A DNA stretch of 61,432 nucleotides. It comes from Magnetococcales bacterium (GTDB lineage: Bacteria > Pseudomonadota > Magnetococcia > Magnetococcales > Magnetaquicoccaceae). This document shows, one piece after another, positions 35,580 through 44,769 of the stretch. The first letter of the stretch is position 1. The number at the start of each line of letters is the position of its first letter. The stretch is taken from contig JADGAR010000020.1 of assembly GCA_015231915.1 (NCBI GenBank), positions 1 through 61,432 on the forward strand, given 5' to 3'. Under the pieces are notes generated by a model that made no database searches, was not told the origin of the DNA, and worked only from the letters and a program-made list of their open reading frames with translations. Both the position numbers and the translations under genes were made by a program.

Positions 35580-36301
35580 CCGGACGCCTCGCGCATCAGC
35601 CGTTTCATCTCCCGCACCGCCCCCTCGATGCCGTCGAAGACCGCCCGGGCGATGATGGCATGGCCGATATTGAGTTCCGTCAGGCCGGGAATGCGGGCGA
35701 TGGCGTCAACGTTGTGATAATGCAGCCCATGACCGGCGTTGACCATCAGACCCAGGGAAAGCCCCAACTCCACCCCGCGCCGGATCTTGTCCAGTTCCCG
35801 GCGGGCGACCGCCTCGTCGCCGGCCTCGGCGTAGCGACCGGTATGCAGTTCCACCACCGGTGCGCCCATTTGCGCTGCCGCCCGGATCGTCTCCGGTTCC
35901 GCGTCGATGAACAAAGAGACCCGCACCCCGGCCCCCAGCAGTCGTTCGATGGCCCGGCTCGTCGCCTCCCGGTTGCCGAGGATGTCCAAGCCTCCCTCGG
36001 TGGTCAGTTCCTGGCGTTTTTCCGGCACCAGGCAGCAATCCGTTGGCTGCCATGCGCATGCCAGGCCAAGCATCTCCTCGGTGATGGCCATTTCCAGATT
36101 GATTTTGGTCTGCGTCATCTCCAGCAGCAGGCGCACGTCCCTTTCCTGGATGTGGCGGCGATCCTCCCGCAAGTGCAGGGTGATGCCGTCCGCCCCGGCC
36201 CGCTCCGCCAGCAGCGCCGCCTCCACCGGATCGGGGTAGCGGGTCCCGCGTGCCTGCCGCAACGTGGCGATATGATCGATATTGACTCCCAGTTTCAGCA
36301 T
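35576..36301 (-). CDS. pdxJ: Pyridoxine 5'-phosphate synthase
   Basis: A 241-aa TIM-barrel enzyme that joins 3-amino-2-oxopropyl phosphate with deoxyxylulose 5-phosphate in vitamin B6 synthesis. Typical sequences are [39 protein letters not shown] and GHGLHYHNV. The ATG lies in a 35-bp block duplicated about 0.8 kb upstream, and the gene is preceded by a small frame whose stop overlaps its start. It probably ran directly on from cheD before the nucleotidyltransferase/HEPN cassette arrived. Confidence 0.96.
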   Translation of the reverse strand: MLKLGVNIDHIATLRQARGTRYPDPVEAALLAERAGADGITLHLREDRRHIQERDVRLLLEMTQTKINLEMAITEEMLGLACAWQPTDCCLVPEKRQELTTEGGLDILGNREATSRAIERLLGAGVRVSLFIDAEPETIRAAAQMGAPVVELHTGRYAEAGDEAVARRELDKIRRGVELGLSLGLMVNAGHGLHYHNVDAIARIPGLTELNIGHAIIARAVFDGIEGAVREMKRLMREASG

Positions 36302-36314
36302 TTCCCGTACTCCA
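36280..36314. repeat. 35-bp direct duplication, pdxJ-side copy
   Basis: This copy matches 37089-37123 in 33 of 35 positions (differences at 36285 and 36291). It contains the pdxJ ribosome site, start codon and first codons, and the stop codon of the small frame. The two copies flank the nucleotidyltransferase/HEPN cassette. Confidence 0.85.
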
Positions 36315-36384
36315 CCTTGATGATGTACTCCTTGACCAACAGAACCTCTCCGGCGGGAGGCGTGCAGAATTGCTCCCGAGTCAT
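36295..36384 (-). CDS. 29-codon frame at the cassette/pdxJ junction
   Basis: An ATG overlapping the HEPN stop (ATGA) opens a 29-codon frame ending with VEYGKC and a TGA that overlaps the pdxJ start. The last six residues are copied from the end of CheD by the flanking duplication. It is either a real tiny protein or, more likely, a leader that keeps ribosomes moving into pdxJ. No function can be assigned. Confidence 0.35.
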   Translation of the reverse strand: MTREQFCTPPAGEVLLVKEYIIKVEYGKC

Positions 36385-36779
36385 GATCCCAACACCTGTT
36401 CTGCCCAGGCCACCACGATTTCAGCCTTGTGGATGGCCTCCCAGTATTCGTCTAAAGAGACGGGTTGCCCCAAACCGGGATAGCGGGTTTCCCATGCGAA
36501 CAAGGTGAGGAATACGCTCTCCCGAACCTCCAGTGGAATTTCCATGCCTTGTTGGAGCAGTCCGGTGAGCAGCGCATCCAGATCATGGGTGTAACGGAAA
36601 ACCATCTTCTGGTGGAGATGGACCGCCTTGATCGCCTTTTCCGCTGCTTGTTGGGCGTGGAAACAGAGGTCCTCGTAATAGCCCCCTTCAGGCAGGGAGG
36701 TTCGGGCAAGGGCCAGGTCGCCTTTGGCTCTTGCCAACCAATCCGCAGGCGTTCCATGAACCCGTTTATCCGAGGGCAT
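36381..36779 (-). CDS. HEPN-domain protein (partner of the minimal nucleotidyltransferase)
   Basis: A 132-aa helical HEPN protein. The family core is [20 protein letters not shown], then [20 protein letters not shown], then [11 protein letters not shown]. The RNase motif Rx4-6H of toxic HEPN proteins is not evident, so this is the minimal, possibly non-catalytic or substrate-binding form. It starts inside the 3' end of the nucleotidyltransferase gene (14-bp overlap) after a strong GGAAAGGAG site. HEPN/MNT pairs act as toxin-antitoxin or stress modules; the specific role here is unknown. Confidence 0.85.
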   Translation of the reverse strand: MPSDKRVHGTPADWLARAKGDLALARTSLPEGGYYEDLCFHAQQAAEKAIKAVHLHQKMVFRYTHDLDALLTGLLQQGMEIPLEVRESVFLTLFAWETRYPGLGQPVSLDEYWEAIHKAEIVVAWAEQVLGS

Positions 36780-37110
36780 GGTAAAGCTCCTTTCCTTCGG
36801 CCAGGGCGGGCGCGATGATCAGCGAAGGATTTTGTCCATAGTTCCGGATATCCCCTTCCGTGACAACGATAATGTCCTTTGGCATGGATAACCCACACAA
36901 GGCCATGTACACGGTTCTGGCCACTTGCCGATGATGGATGCCGTCGGGCATCACTACCAGCAGGTCCAGGTCGCTATCCGGTCCCATTTCGCCCCGGGCG
37001 GCGGATCCGAACAGGATAATGCGCAGGGGGTGCGCCACCTCAACAATGCGTCTGACCAACTCATGCAGAACGTCGGGGTGGGGGTCCGTATTGGCTCCCG
37101 GTTTCAGCAT
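36766..37110 (-). CDS. Minimal nucleotidyltransferase paired with HEPN protein
   Basis: A 114-aa MNT-type nucleotidyltransferase with an intact GSx10DxD site (G35-S36 in LFGSAARGEM, D47/D49 in SDLDLLVV). The first eight or nine residues (MLKPGANTD) copy the start of PdxJ (MLKLGVNID) because the start codon lies within the 35-bp duplication; the native N-terminus has thus been replaced or extended. The start overlaps the cheD stop by 7 bp, so translation is coupled to the chemosensory operon. The downstream HEPN gene overlaps its 3' end. Confidence 0.85.
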   Translation of the reverse strand: MLKPGANTDPHPDVLHELVRRIVEVAHPLRIILFGSAARGEMGPDSDLDLLVVMPDGIHHRQVARTVYMALCGLSMPKDIIVVTEGDIRNYGQNPSLIIAPALAEGKELYHALG

Positions 37111-37123
37111 TTCCCGTACTCCA
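37089..37123. repeat. 35-bp direct duplication, cheD-side copy
   Basis: Near-identical (33/35) to 36280-36314. It holds the last codons and stop of cheD and the start codon of the nucleotidyltransferase. Outside these 35 bp the two flanks diverge at once, as expected for a duplication produced at an insertion point. Confidence 0.85.
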
Positions 37124-37628
37124 GGGTCAGCAATTCCTGCATCGATTGACGGATCCGTTTCAATCGGATCTCGCCGGTATCGGTTTGAAAGATGAGTTGA
37201 CGCGCCCAGGGACCTCCCACATCCGACGCGGTCAGATGCAGGCGCTGGGAGCGGATCAGCGCCATGGCGGTATCCACGTTGCGCTTGCCCATGTTCAAGG
37301 AGGGCGCCACTTCGCTCTGGGGGATGGTGTTGAACATCATCGATCCACCGAAAAGCTTGACCTCCAGTTCCTGCCGGGGAAGCCCCCGCTGGTCGAAGTA
37401 GGCCAGCATGAAGTGCAGGGAACAGGAGACATAATCGCCCAGGTCGTGGCAGACCTTCAGGCCGCCCTTGTCGTGGTAACACTCCCGGTCGGGCTTGCGG
37501 GCATGACAGATGGCCCCCAGCCGCAGCCGGGCATGATGGATCGTCAACGATACGCAAGACCCCAACACCGTATGCACTTCCGCAGGCGTGGAACCGATGA
37601 ACAACTCTCCCGGGTCGAGTCTGACCAT
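37104..37628 (-). CDS. cheD: Chemoreceptor glutamine deamidase CheD
   Basis: A 174-aa CheD, which deamidates receptor glutamines and in some species binds CheC. The catalytic set fits the family: T20 and C25 in HTVLGSCVSLTI and H42 in LGAICHARKP. The start at 37628 (MVRLDPGELFIGS) is preferred to the longer frame, whose 27 extra residues are shadow sequence of the CheC-like gene. It follows the degenerate CheC-like gene by 16 bp, the common cheC-cheD pairing. The 3' end lies inside the duplicated 35-bp block. Confidence 0.92.
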   Translation of the reverse strand: MVRLDPGELFIGSTPAEVHTVLGSCVSLTIHHARLRLGAICHARKPDRECYHDKGGLKVCHDLGDYVSCSLHFMLAYFDQRGLPRQELEVKLFGGSMMFNTIPQSEVAPSLNMGKRNVDTAMALIRSQRLHLTASDVGGPWARQLIFQTDTGEIRLKRIRQSMQELLTLEYGKC

Positions 37629-37644
37629 GACCGAACGTCCTTTT

Positions 37645-38292
37645 TCAACCCAGGCAGCGGGTGATGTAGCGGGCGATTTCCACCCGCAGCGAAGGCAGAT
37701 GCCCGCCATCCAGCCAGGTCAGCAGCGAACCGGCCACCCCTTTTCCAAGCAGCTTGAAATCGATCCGCAACAACAACAGATCTTCCTGCCCGTCTCCGAC
37801 CAGGGGATGAGACGATAAATTTTCGGGACTGCCCTTGAAGTAGATGGGGTTTTCGCTGGCGATCTCCGAGGAGAAAAAGGCGCTCAGGGAGCTGACACAG
37901 GTATATAACAGGATATCCGCCGCGCTGCGGAACGCCTCCTCCTCCACCTGCATGGCCATCTCCTCCGGGATGGGGGTGCCGTACAACGCCTCCAGGAAAT
38001 GGGTCACTTCGGCGGCGCGAATCAACAGGACTGCCGTGCCGGGCACCTCCTCCCCCCCATCGAACACGAAACGATGGGGCAGATACACCATGCGAATCGA
38101 GGTGCCATACAGATCGCGCAGGAGTTGCGTGACATCCGCCTGGGGCAGCAGGGCAAAGCAGGGAAGCGAAAGGGAGACTTCCGCATCCACCATTTCGCTC
38201 AGGGTGGCCGCCGCCTTGCCAAAACTCAGGTTGAAAAGTTCCAGAAAGGCATCTTCCTCGGCATCGTTCAGGGGGAGGGCGGCGTGTTGCAT
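37645..38292 (-). CDS. CheC-like protein with one degenerate phosphatase centre
   Basis: A 215-aa CheC/CheX-superfamily protein. The first Ex2N centre is intact in LELFNLSFGKAAATLSEMV (E18, N21). In the second centre, EEEAFRSAADILLYTC, the acidic/Asn pair is replaced by Ser and Asp, so only one CheY-P phosphatase site should remain. It sits next to cheD, which CheC binds in Bacillus/Thermotoga, and may mainly act as a CheD regulator. I start at ATG 38292; ATG 38310 is in frame but lacks a ribosome site. The 5' end overlaps the stop region of the fusion gene. Confidence 0.8.
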   Translation of the reverse strand: MQHAALPLNDAEEDAFLELFNLSFGKAAATLSEMVDAEVSLSLPCFALLPQADVTQLLRDLYGTSIRMVYLPHRFVFDGGEEVPGTAVLLIRAAEVTHFLEALYGTPIPEEMAMQVEEEAFRSAADILLYTCVSSLSAFFSSEIASENPIYFKGSPENLSSHPLVGDGQEDLLLLRIDFKLLGKGVAGSLLTWLDGGHLPSLRVEIARYITRCLG

Positions 38293-38296
38293 CGGC

Positions 38297-40960
38297 CTAT
38301 CGCATGGCATGCATCAGACGCGTCCGCCGTTGGGCGACTTCCAGCATCTTCCAGTGGATGATGGGGGCATTCAGGAGTCCTTCCGCCTGGATGCACAACA
38401 GTTCACAATCCTCGGCGGCCCGGAAGCTCCAGAAATTCCGGGTGTCGTGCAGGTAGCCCTGTTCCCCGAAGAAGTCGCCGGGTTCGATCATGGACACCTC
38501 CTTGCCGTAGGCCGTGAGCATCGCCACCCGGCCCTGTGCGAGAATCCACAATGCGGGTTGTTCCCCGGTCGGGTGAATCGACTCGCCTGCCGTCACACGC
38601 ATCACTTCCATCTTTTGGGCGATCCTGGTCAGGAATACGAACGAGGTTTGTTCGCCAAACAGCCAGGTGTGCCGCAACCGCCGGACCTTTTCCAGCAAAG
38701 GCACCATCCAGTCGTACAGACCACTGTTCTCCAGGAAGATCCGGAACATGACCGACGGAATCCGCAAGACCGCGCTGTGGGAGAGGGCGCGATAGCTCCC
38801 CTCGTCGGCGACCACCTGGGGAAAGATGGTCTGCAACCCCATGAAGGAGCCGAAGCCCATGTGGTAACGGATGCCGAAATCGGCATCCAGATAGACGATG
38901 TCCCCGGAAATGGTCATCTCCACGAAGCCGTTCTCCTCGTTCTCCTTGCGGATGGAGGCCCCGGCGTTGTGGTTGACGATCGGCCCGTTGATCAGCATGC
39001 GGATGGTGTCGTCGCAGATCTCCGGAAAGAGTTGGCGCAGGTAGCAAAAGCAGCGCTGACGCCGGTAGTCCTGTTCGCCGGGGATCAGGATCTCCAGGGC
39101 GCCGAAGGTGGCCTCGGAGCCGATTTCCATCTCCTCGGTGGTCATTTCCCGCGCCTGGTGGGCCAGGATCTTCCTCCTGGAGCGATCCTGCCGGAAATCC
39201 TGGGCCTGACCATGGATCATGCCGCCGCCCACGTCGAGTTTTTTCAGGTCGGCGTGGATGAGGTAGTTGTGCTTGATTTGTTCGATGAACGCCTCCGGGA
39301 CCGCGAAGGGGCCGGGTTTGGTCATTTTGTCCAGCACGGCGAAGGAGGAGAGATCGGTCCAATGGGCATAGGTGCGATAGCCGTCGCCGTCCAGGGCGCG
39401 GAAAAGCAGCAGGTTGGTCTCCACCGGATGGGGGGAGTAGATCGGTCGTACCTCCAGGCCGCCAACGGCATTCCAGGTGTCGAATTCCAGATCGTGGATT
39501 TCGAAGAATTGTTGGAACTGCTCCTCGGTGATCGACATCAGGGCAGCGAACTTCTTGGCCACCGAGGCGCGCACCAGAGGGGTGGAGTAGTATTTCAGAC
39601 GGCGATCCGTCTGGATCAGGGCCGGCAGACCGGCGAAGTGGTCGTCATGGGCGTGGGTGTGGAAGATGCCGTCCACCTCGCTGATGTCGATGCCCAGGGC
39701 GGTCAGGACGTTCAGCACGCCGGGGATGGCGTCGATGAGATAGATGCGGCCCTGGAACATCACCACGCTGCTCATGCTGGGGCGTTCCGGGTCCCACCCG
39801 TCCCCTTCGCCGGTGTGCAGCACCGCGAAGTAATGACGCTGCACCCGGTGGAAGCCCAAAGGATAGGGGGATTTGTAGACCGCGTCCTTGGGGAGGTTGA
39901 GGTCCACCTCCGCGCTCTGGTCGCGGAAGGCGAAGCGGAAACGGTTGAAGCCGATGCGCTGAATGGTTGCGCCGTTGCGGATCTCCTGGGGATCGTCGTC
40001 CACGATCAGGGTGTCGAGAAATTCGGACGGTTCGCGCACCTTGCCGAAGGCGAATTGCAGCTTGATGCGCATCATGGTGTCGGCAGTATCCTCGTCGATG
40101 CCGGTGGCGATGATCTCGTCACGGGAGAGGCCGTAGTTGCCGCGATGAATGTAGGCCATCTGGGCCAGAACCTGATCCGTGGTGCCCATCAGCATGGGTT
40201 TGACCCCGGTGTTGTTGGGATGGCCAGGGAGGATCATCCCCTGGCGGTAGAGCATCTGCAGCACCGGGAATTCCGCCATGTTGGCAAAGCCGCCGTTTTG
40301 CACCAGCAGGTCGGAGAGCAGGATGACGTTGGGGCCGGTCTCGAAGCTCACCCCGTTCTTGATGGCCGGGGCGTTGAGGCCCTTGAGCATCAGGAGTTTC
40401 ACCACCTCGCCGGGACAGCCGCACAGGACATGCAGGCCGGCTTCCGGAATCTGCAGCCAGAACACCCCTGGCCCCACCTGAATGGTCAGCAGGTTGCCCA
40501 TGGCGGCGCGCAGTTCCTCGTGCGCCTGTTCCAACTCGCGGGTGCGTTCCTCCACCTGGCGTTCCAGTTGGCGGTTCTGATCCGCGAGGGCCAGATGGGT
40601 ACGCACCCTCGCCAGCAGCAGGTCGGGAATGATCGGCTTGTTCACGAAATCGACTGCGCCCGCCGCGAAGCCCCTGGCCTCCTCGCCGTAGGGACCGACC
40701 CCGGTGACGAAGATCACCGGGATGTTCCGGGTGGCCGGATCCTGCTTCAGGCGGCGGCACACCTCGATGCCGTCGATGTCGGGCATCATCACGTCCAGCA
40801 GGATCAGATCCGGCGGCGGCTCTGCGCTGGCACGGGCCAATGCCTGTTCGCCATTCTTGGCCACCACGATCTTGTATTGATCACGCAACAGGCTGATCAG
40901 GATGTCGATGTTGGTCTTTTCGTCATCGACGATCAGGATACGGCTGGCGTTGGCTTGCAT
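38297..40960 (-). CDS. Receiver / metallo-beta-lactamase / tandem cyclic-nucleotide-binding fusion
   Basis: An 887-aa soluble protein with a rare order. A receiver occupies 6-120 ([10 protein letters not shown], phospho-acceptor D56 in LILLDVMMPD, KP near 107), followed by a coiled coil (122-155). A poorly known domain (about 160-395) opens with VFWLQIPEAGLHVLCGCPGE. The metallo-beta-lactamase core (395-590) has HxHxDH at 436-441 (THAHDDHFAG), H511, D536 and H583, a complete two-metal set. Two cNMP-binding-like domains follow (about 625-735 and 760-870; the second has IEPGDFFGEQGYLHDTR). Phosphorylation and a cyclic nucleotide could thus control a hydrolase or diiron centre. It sits between a REC kinase and the CheC-like gene. 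Confidence 0.85.
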   Translation of the reverse strand: MQANASRILIVDDEKTNIDILISLLRDQYKIVVAKNGEQALARASAEPPPDLILLDVMMPDIDGIEVCRRLKQDPATRNIPVIFVTGVGPYGEEARGFAAGAVDFVNKPIIPDLLLARVRTHLALADQNRQLERQVEERTRELEQAHEELRAAMGNLLTIQVGPGVFWLQIPEAGLHVLCGCPGEVVKLLMLKGLNAPAIKNGVSFETGPNVILLSDLLVQNGGFANMAEFPVLQMLYRQGMILPGHPNNTGVKPMLMGTTDQVLAQMAYIHRGNYGLSRDEIIATGIDEDTADTMMRIKLQFAFGKVREPSEFLDTLIVDDDPQEIRNGATIQRIGFNRFRFAFRDQSAEVDLNLPKDAVYKSPYPLGFHRVQRHYFAVLHTGEGDGWDPERPSMSSVVMFQGRIYLIDAIPGVLNVLTALGIDISEVDGIFHTHAHDDHFAGLPALIQTDRRLKYYSTPLVRASVAKKFAALMSITEEQFQQFFEIHDLEFDTWNAVGGLEVRPIYSPHPVETNLLLFRALDGDGYRTYAHWTDLSSFAVLDKMTKPGPFAVPEAFIEQIKHNYLIHADLKKLDVGGGMIHGQAQDFRQDRSRRKILAHQAREMTTEEMEIGSEATFGALEILIPGEQDYRRQRCFCYLRQLFPEICDDTIRMLINGPIVNHNAGASIRKENEENGFVEMTISGDIVYLDADFGIRYHMGFGSFMGLQTIFPQVVADEGSYRALSHSAVLRIPSVMFRIFLENSGLYDWMVPLLEKVRRLRHTWLFGEQTSFVFLTRIAQKMEVMRVTAGESIHPTGEQPALWILAQGRVAMLTAYGKEVSMIEPGDFFGEQGYLHDTRNFWSFRAAEDCELLCIQAEGLLNAPIIHWKMLEVAQRRTRLMHAMR

Positions 40961-40973
40961 GGCTCGATGGCCC

Positions 40974-42053
40974 TCAACATGTTAATTTCATTTGAAAACA
41001 TGCTCCACGATCCGGGTTGTTGAATACCCCGATCTCCCCCCCGTGGGCGTCCACGATCTTTTTGACGATGCAAAGTCCCAGGCCCGTGCTCTTCTCGTTG
41101 CCGGTGGGACGCACGCTCAGTTTTTGAAAGGCGCCGAACAGGCGGTGCCGTTCCTCATCGGGGATGCCGGGTCCCTGATCGCTTACCCGCAACACGACGC
41201 ATCCGTCGCAAGGGTCGGTCATGACATGGATATCGGTTTGCGGAGGGGTGAACTTGATGGCATTGCTCAAAAGATTGTCCACCACCTGTGCCAGTCTGTC
41301 CGGATCGAACGATACCATGGGGGTGACGCGCAGATCGGTGAGGATGCGCACCTGTTTTCTTTCCGCCATGAACCGCATCAACTCCACCCGTTGCCCCACC
41401 AGGCGGGTCAGATCGCCCCGTTCGCGATTCAGGACAAAGCGACCGCTTTCGATGACGCTCACATCCAGCAGGTCGTTGATCATCCCGAGCATCTGCCCGG
41501 CGACGACGTTAATGGTGCGGATGAAACGCTTGCGCTCCTCGTCGTCCACCGACATGTTGAGCAGGATGTCGCTGTAGCCGCAAATCGAGTTGAGGGGATT
41601 GCGCAGATCGTGGGCGGCCATGCCGAGAAACCGGTTCTTCAACTCGTTGAGTTCCATCAGATGGCGCTTCTGAAAACTCAGCGTCAGGTGGGTCCGGATG
41701 CGTGCCAGGACCACCGCCGGACTGAAGGGCTTGCGAATGAAATCCACGCCCCCCGCCTCCAGGGCCATGGTCTCATCGCTGACTGCGTCCTTGCCGGTGA
41801 TGAAAATGATCGGGATGTCGGCGGTATCCTTTGCTGCGCGCAATCGTTTGCATACCTCATAACCATCCAGATCCGGCATCATGATGTCCAGCAGGATCAG
41901 ATCCGGGCGGGGTTCGGTATTGGCGCGTCTGAGGGCCATTTCCCCGTTTTTGGCGACCATGGTCTTGAATTCGTCCTGCAACAGTCCCACCAGGACATCG
42001 ATATTGGTCTTTTCATCATCGACGATCAGAATTCTGCCGTTTTTGTCACTCAT
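40974..42053 (-). CDS. Receiver-histidine kinase (REC-HisKA-HATPase)
   Basis: A 359-aa soluble kinase starting with a receiver ([26 protein letters not shown]) rather than a sensor, then HisKA with H-box [20 protein letters not shown] and HATPase ([34 protein letters not shown]). Its receiver is clearly a close paralogue of the receiver in the neighbouring fusion protein, pointing to a local duplication. Its start ATG at 42053 overlaps the stop of the upstream hybrid kinase by 8 bp. Phosphorylation of its own receiver likely gates kinase activity. Confidence 0.92.
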   Translation of the reverse strand: MSDKNGRILIVDDEKTNIDVLVGLLQDEFKTMVAKNGEMALRRANTEPRPDLILLDIMMPDLDGYEVCKRLRAAKDTADIPIIFITGKDAVSDETMALEAGGVDFIRKPFSPAVVLARIRTHLTLSFQKRHLMELNELKNRFLGMAAHDLRNPLNSICGYSDILLNMSVDDEERKRFIRTINVVAGQMLGMINDLLDVSVIESGRFVLNRERGDLTRLVGQRVELMRFMAERKQVRILTDLRVTPMVSFDPDRLAQVVDNLLSNAIKFTPPQTDIHVMTDPCDGCVVLRVSDQGPGIPDEERHRLFGAFQKLSVRPTGNEKSTGLGLCIVKKIVDAHGGEIGVFNNPDRGACFQMKLTC

Positions 42054-44757
42054 GTTCTTCCCCATCCGGATTCGTGCGCAATCCGGCCAGAATCGGTTGC
42101 AGGATCCGTTTCGCCTCTTCGAATTCGTAGTCATCGACGCATTCGGTCAGCGCCTGCATTTCGTTGGCCATCATTTCATGCCCCATCAATTGTCTGGCCT
42201 GATCGATCCACTCCCTGGCATCCGAATCGCCATCGGCAATCAGGGCATCCAGTTCCAGGAGGATCGCCAGCAGTCGTTCCTGGTCCACGGGGCCGGTTCG
42301 GGGAGGTGTGGCTGGACTCTCCTGTGGCGTGGGGGCGAGACCGGAGAGGGCGGTCATGACCCGTGTCACTTCCGGTTCCAGCCGCTCCAGCCGTTCGGGG
42401 ACGAGATCCCGACGGTTTTCCTTGAGCGCCTCCTCCAGCAGGGCTGCGAGTCGGTGCAGTTCCCTGGCGCCGATGGTCCCGGCCACCCCCTTGAAAGTAT
42501 GACTCAAGCGCAGGGCCACGTCCATGGTCCCGGTTTGCAGTTCGTCGCGCAGGCGGGAAACGACATCCGCGAAGCGGTCATGCACGTCCTTGAGGACCTT
42601 CCGGTAGAGCTTCCGGTTGCCGTTGACGTTGCGCAGGCCGGTGGTGATGTCGATGCCGTCCAGGGCAACGGGCAACTCGTCTGCGGGCCGGGCGGGTTCC
42701 GGTTCCAGGGTCGGGTCCGGGGCCAGGGCGCGGAGTTCGAGATGGCGGGCCATGGTGGCGAACATGACGGGGGGGTCGATGGGTTTGCTGATGTGATCGT
42801 TCATGCCATAGGAAATGCATTTTTCCCGGTCCCCGGCCATGGCGTTGGCGGTCATGGCGATGATGGGCAGATCGTGAAGTGCGGGCATGGCCCGCATGGC
42901 GCGCGTGGCGGCGTAGCCATCCATGACCGGCATCTGGACATCCATCAACACCAGGTCGAAGGGGTTTGCGCTGACCGCGTCCACCGCCTCCTGGCCATTG
43001 TCGGCAATGGATACCGCAATCCCTTCCTCCTCCAGGAGTTCCCGTGCCACCTGCTGATTGATCTCGTTGTCCTCCACCAGCAGGACCCGCACCCCGCGCC
43101 AGTCCATGCGGGGACCCGCGCGTCCGCCCTGTTCCGGGCCGCCGCGTACCTGGGATTGGGAGGCATCCTGATGCAGAATCGACAACACCGTCTCGAAGAG
43201 CACCGACAGGTTGATCGGTTTGGTGAGATAGGCATCGACCCCCGCGCCTTCTGCGGCCAGTTTGATGTCTTCCCTGGCATAGGCCGAGACCATCACGATC
43301 CGGGGGATCTTGCATCCCGGAAAGCGGCGCGCGATCTCCCTGGCGGTATGGAGGCCATCCAGTTCCTGCATTTTCCAATCCAGGAAGACCATTTTGTAGG
43401 GGTTCTTCTGGGCATGGGCACGCTCCAGTTCGAAGAGGGCCTCCTCGCCCGACGCCACGCAGGTGACATGAAAGGAGAAGGATTCGAAGGATTTCTGCAA
43501 GATCTCCCTGGCCACGGGGTTGTCGTCGGCCACCAGGACCCGCGTGCCCACCAGGTCGCGGGACGGCAGGCGGAAACGGCGGCGGTCCTTGTTTTTGATG
43601 GCGAAGACCGCCGTGAAGTGAAACGTGCTGCCCGCGTTGGCGGTGCTTTCCACCCAGATGCGGCCCTGCATCATCTCCACCAGACGCTTGCAGATGGTCA
43701 GCCCCAAACCGGTCCCGCCGAACTTGCGGGTGGTGGAGGAGTCGGCCTGGGTGAACGCCGTGAAGAGCCGTGCCATTTGTTCGGGGGTCATGCCGATGCC
43801 GCTGTCTTGCACCTCGAAATGGAGCGTCACCCGGTACTCCTCCAGTTTTTCGATGCCGACCCGGACGATGATGTTGCCTTCCCTGGTGAACTTGACCGCG
43901 TTGTTGGTGAGGTTGATCAGGATCTGCCCCAGCCGCAGGGGGTCGCCGAGCAGATTGAGGGGTACGTCCAGGGCCACGCTGAAGTTGACCTCCAGGCCTT
44001 GTTCTTCGGCCTTCAGGGCGATCAGGTTGCCCACGTTGTTGAGGACATCCTCCAGGTAGAACGGGACGCTTTCCATGGTCAGCTTGCCCGCCTCGATCTT
44101 GGAGAAGTCCAGGATGTCGTTGATGATCCCCAACAGGGACTGGGCGGAGGTGTGGACCTTGGTGATGTAGTCCCGCTGTCTCGGGGTCAGTTCGGTCTTG
44201 AGGGCCAGATGGGACATGCCGATGATGGCGTTCATCGGGGTGCGGATTTCGTGGCTCATGTTGGCCAGGAAGTCGCTCTTGGCCTTGTTGGCGTCCTGGG
44301 CGCTCTCCTTGGCGATCTTGAGTTCGTTGGCCTGGTTTCTCAGGATGTTTTCCCGGGAGACCGTGTTGGTGATGTCCTGAATCTGGATCAGGCAGAAGCG
44401 GGCGTCCCGGGCGTCGCGGATCGCCTTGATCAGCACCATCTGGCTCATTCTGGCGTCCGCATGGGTCTTTTCCGAAGCGGTATACAGGGGAAACGGGGTG
44501 GGGGTGAGCCGGTGGGAGAGCATGGTGGGGAGGCCGGAGTGCAGGGCGGTCTCCACCGCCTTGACGATGCGGGTGGCCTGCAATTCCGGAAACACCTCCA
44601 GCAGGGAGTGGCCCACGACCGTGGACGCGAGCAGGCGCGATCCCTTTTCCATCCAGTCGTTCCAGAAGTGGATCTTGAGGTCGGAATCGAGGATGATGAC
44701 CCCCACGGCACTGACAGACAGTGCCCTGGCCAGCAGCTGCGGATCCAGGTTATCCAT
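42046..44757 (-). CDS. Hybrid histidine kinase PAS-HisKA-HATPase-REC-REC-Hpt
   Basis: A 903-aa phosphorelay kinase. A PAS-like sensor (about 5-130; [17 protein letters not shown]) leads to HisKA with H-box [20 protein letters not shown], HATPase ([16 protein letters not shown]), two receivers (first [12 protein letters not shown] with [11 protein letters not shown]; second [12 protein letters not shown] with [14 protein letters not shown]) and a C-terminal Hpt ([20 protein letters not shown]). No membrane segment is seen. The Hpt could pass phosphate to the free receivers in this array: the REC-kinase, the REC-MBL fusion or the CheY-like protein. Its 3' end overlaps the REC-kinase gene. Confidence 0.94.
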   Translation of the reverse strand: MDNLDPQLLARALSVSAVGVIILDSDLKIHFWNDWMEKGSRLLASTVVGHSLLEVFPELQATRIVKAVETALHSGLPTMLSHRLTPTPFPLYTASEKTHADARMSQMVLIKAIRDARDARFCLIQIQDITNTVSRENILRNQANELKIAKESAQDANKAKSDFLANMSHEIRTPMNAIIGMSHLALKTELTPRQRDYITKVHTSAQSLLGIINDILDFSKIEAGKLTMESVPFYLEDVLNNVGNLIALKAEEQGLEVNFSVALDVPLNLLGDPLRLGQILINLTNNAVKFTREGNIIVRVGIEKLEEYRVTLHFEVQDSGIGMTPEQMARLFTAFTQADSSTTRKFGGTGLGLTICKRLVEMMQGRIWVESTANAGSTFHFTAVFAIKNKDRRRFRLPSRDLVGTRVLVADDNPVAREILQKSFESFSFHVTCVASGEEALFELERAHAQKNPYKMVFLDWKMQELDGLHTAREIARRFPGCKIPRIVMVSAYAREDIKLAAEGAGVDAYLTKPINLSVLFETVLSILHQDASQSQVRGGPEQGGRAGPRMDWRGVRVLLVEDNEINQQVARELLEEEGIAVSIADNGQEAVDAVSANPFDLVLMDVQMPVMDGYAATRAMRAMPALHDLPIIAMTANAMAGDREKCISYGMNDHISKPIDPPVMFATMARHLELRALAPDPTLEPEPARPADELPVALDGIDITTGLRNVNGNRKLYRKVLKDVHDRFADVVSRLRDELQTGTMDVALRLSHTFKGVAGTIGARELHRLAALLEEALKENRRDLVPERLERLEPEVTRVMTALSGLAPTPQESPATPPRTGPVDQERLLAILLELDALIADGDSDAREWIDQARQLMGHEMMANEMQALTECVDDYEFEEAKRILQPILAGLRTNPDGEEHE

Positions 44758-44769
44758 GGTGCATCATGG

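Noticed and set aside
37844-41023. 1059-codon open frame on the plus strand
   Set aside because: Antisense to the REC-MBL-cNMP and CheC-like genes, which carry full motif sets; the plus frame is rich in His, Gly and Gln, as expected for a shadow.
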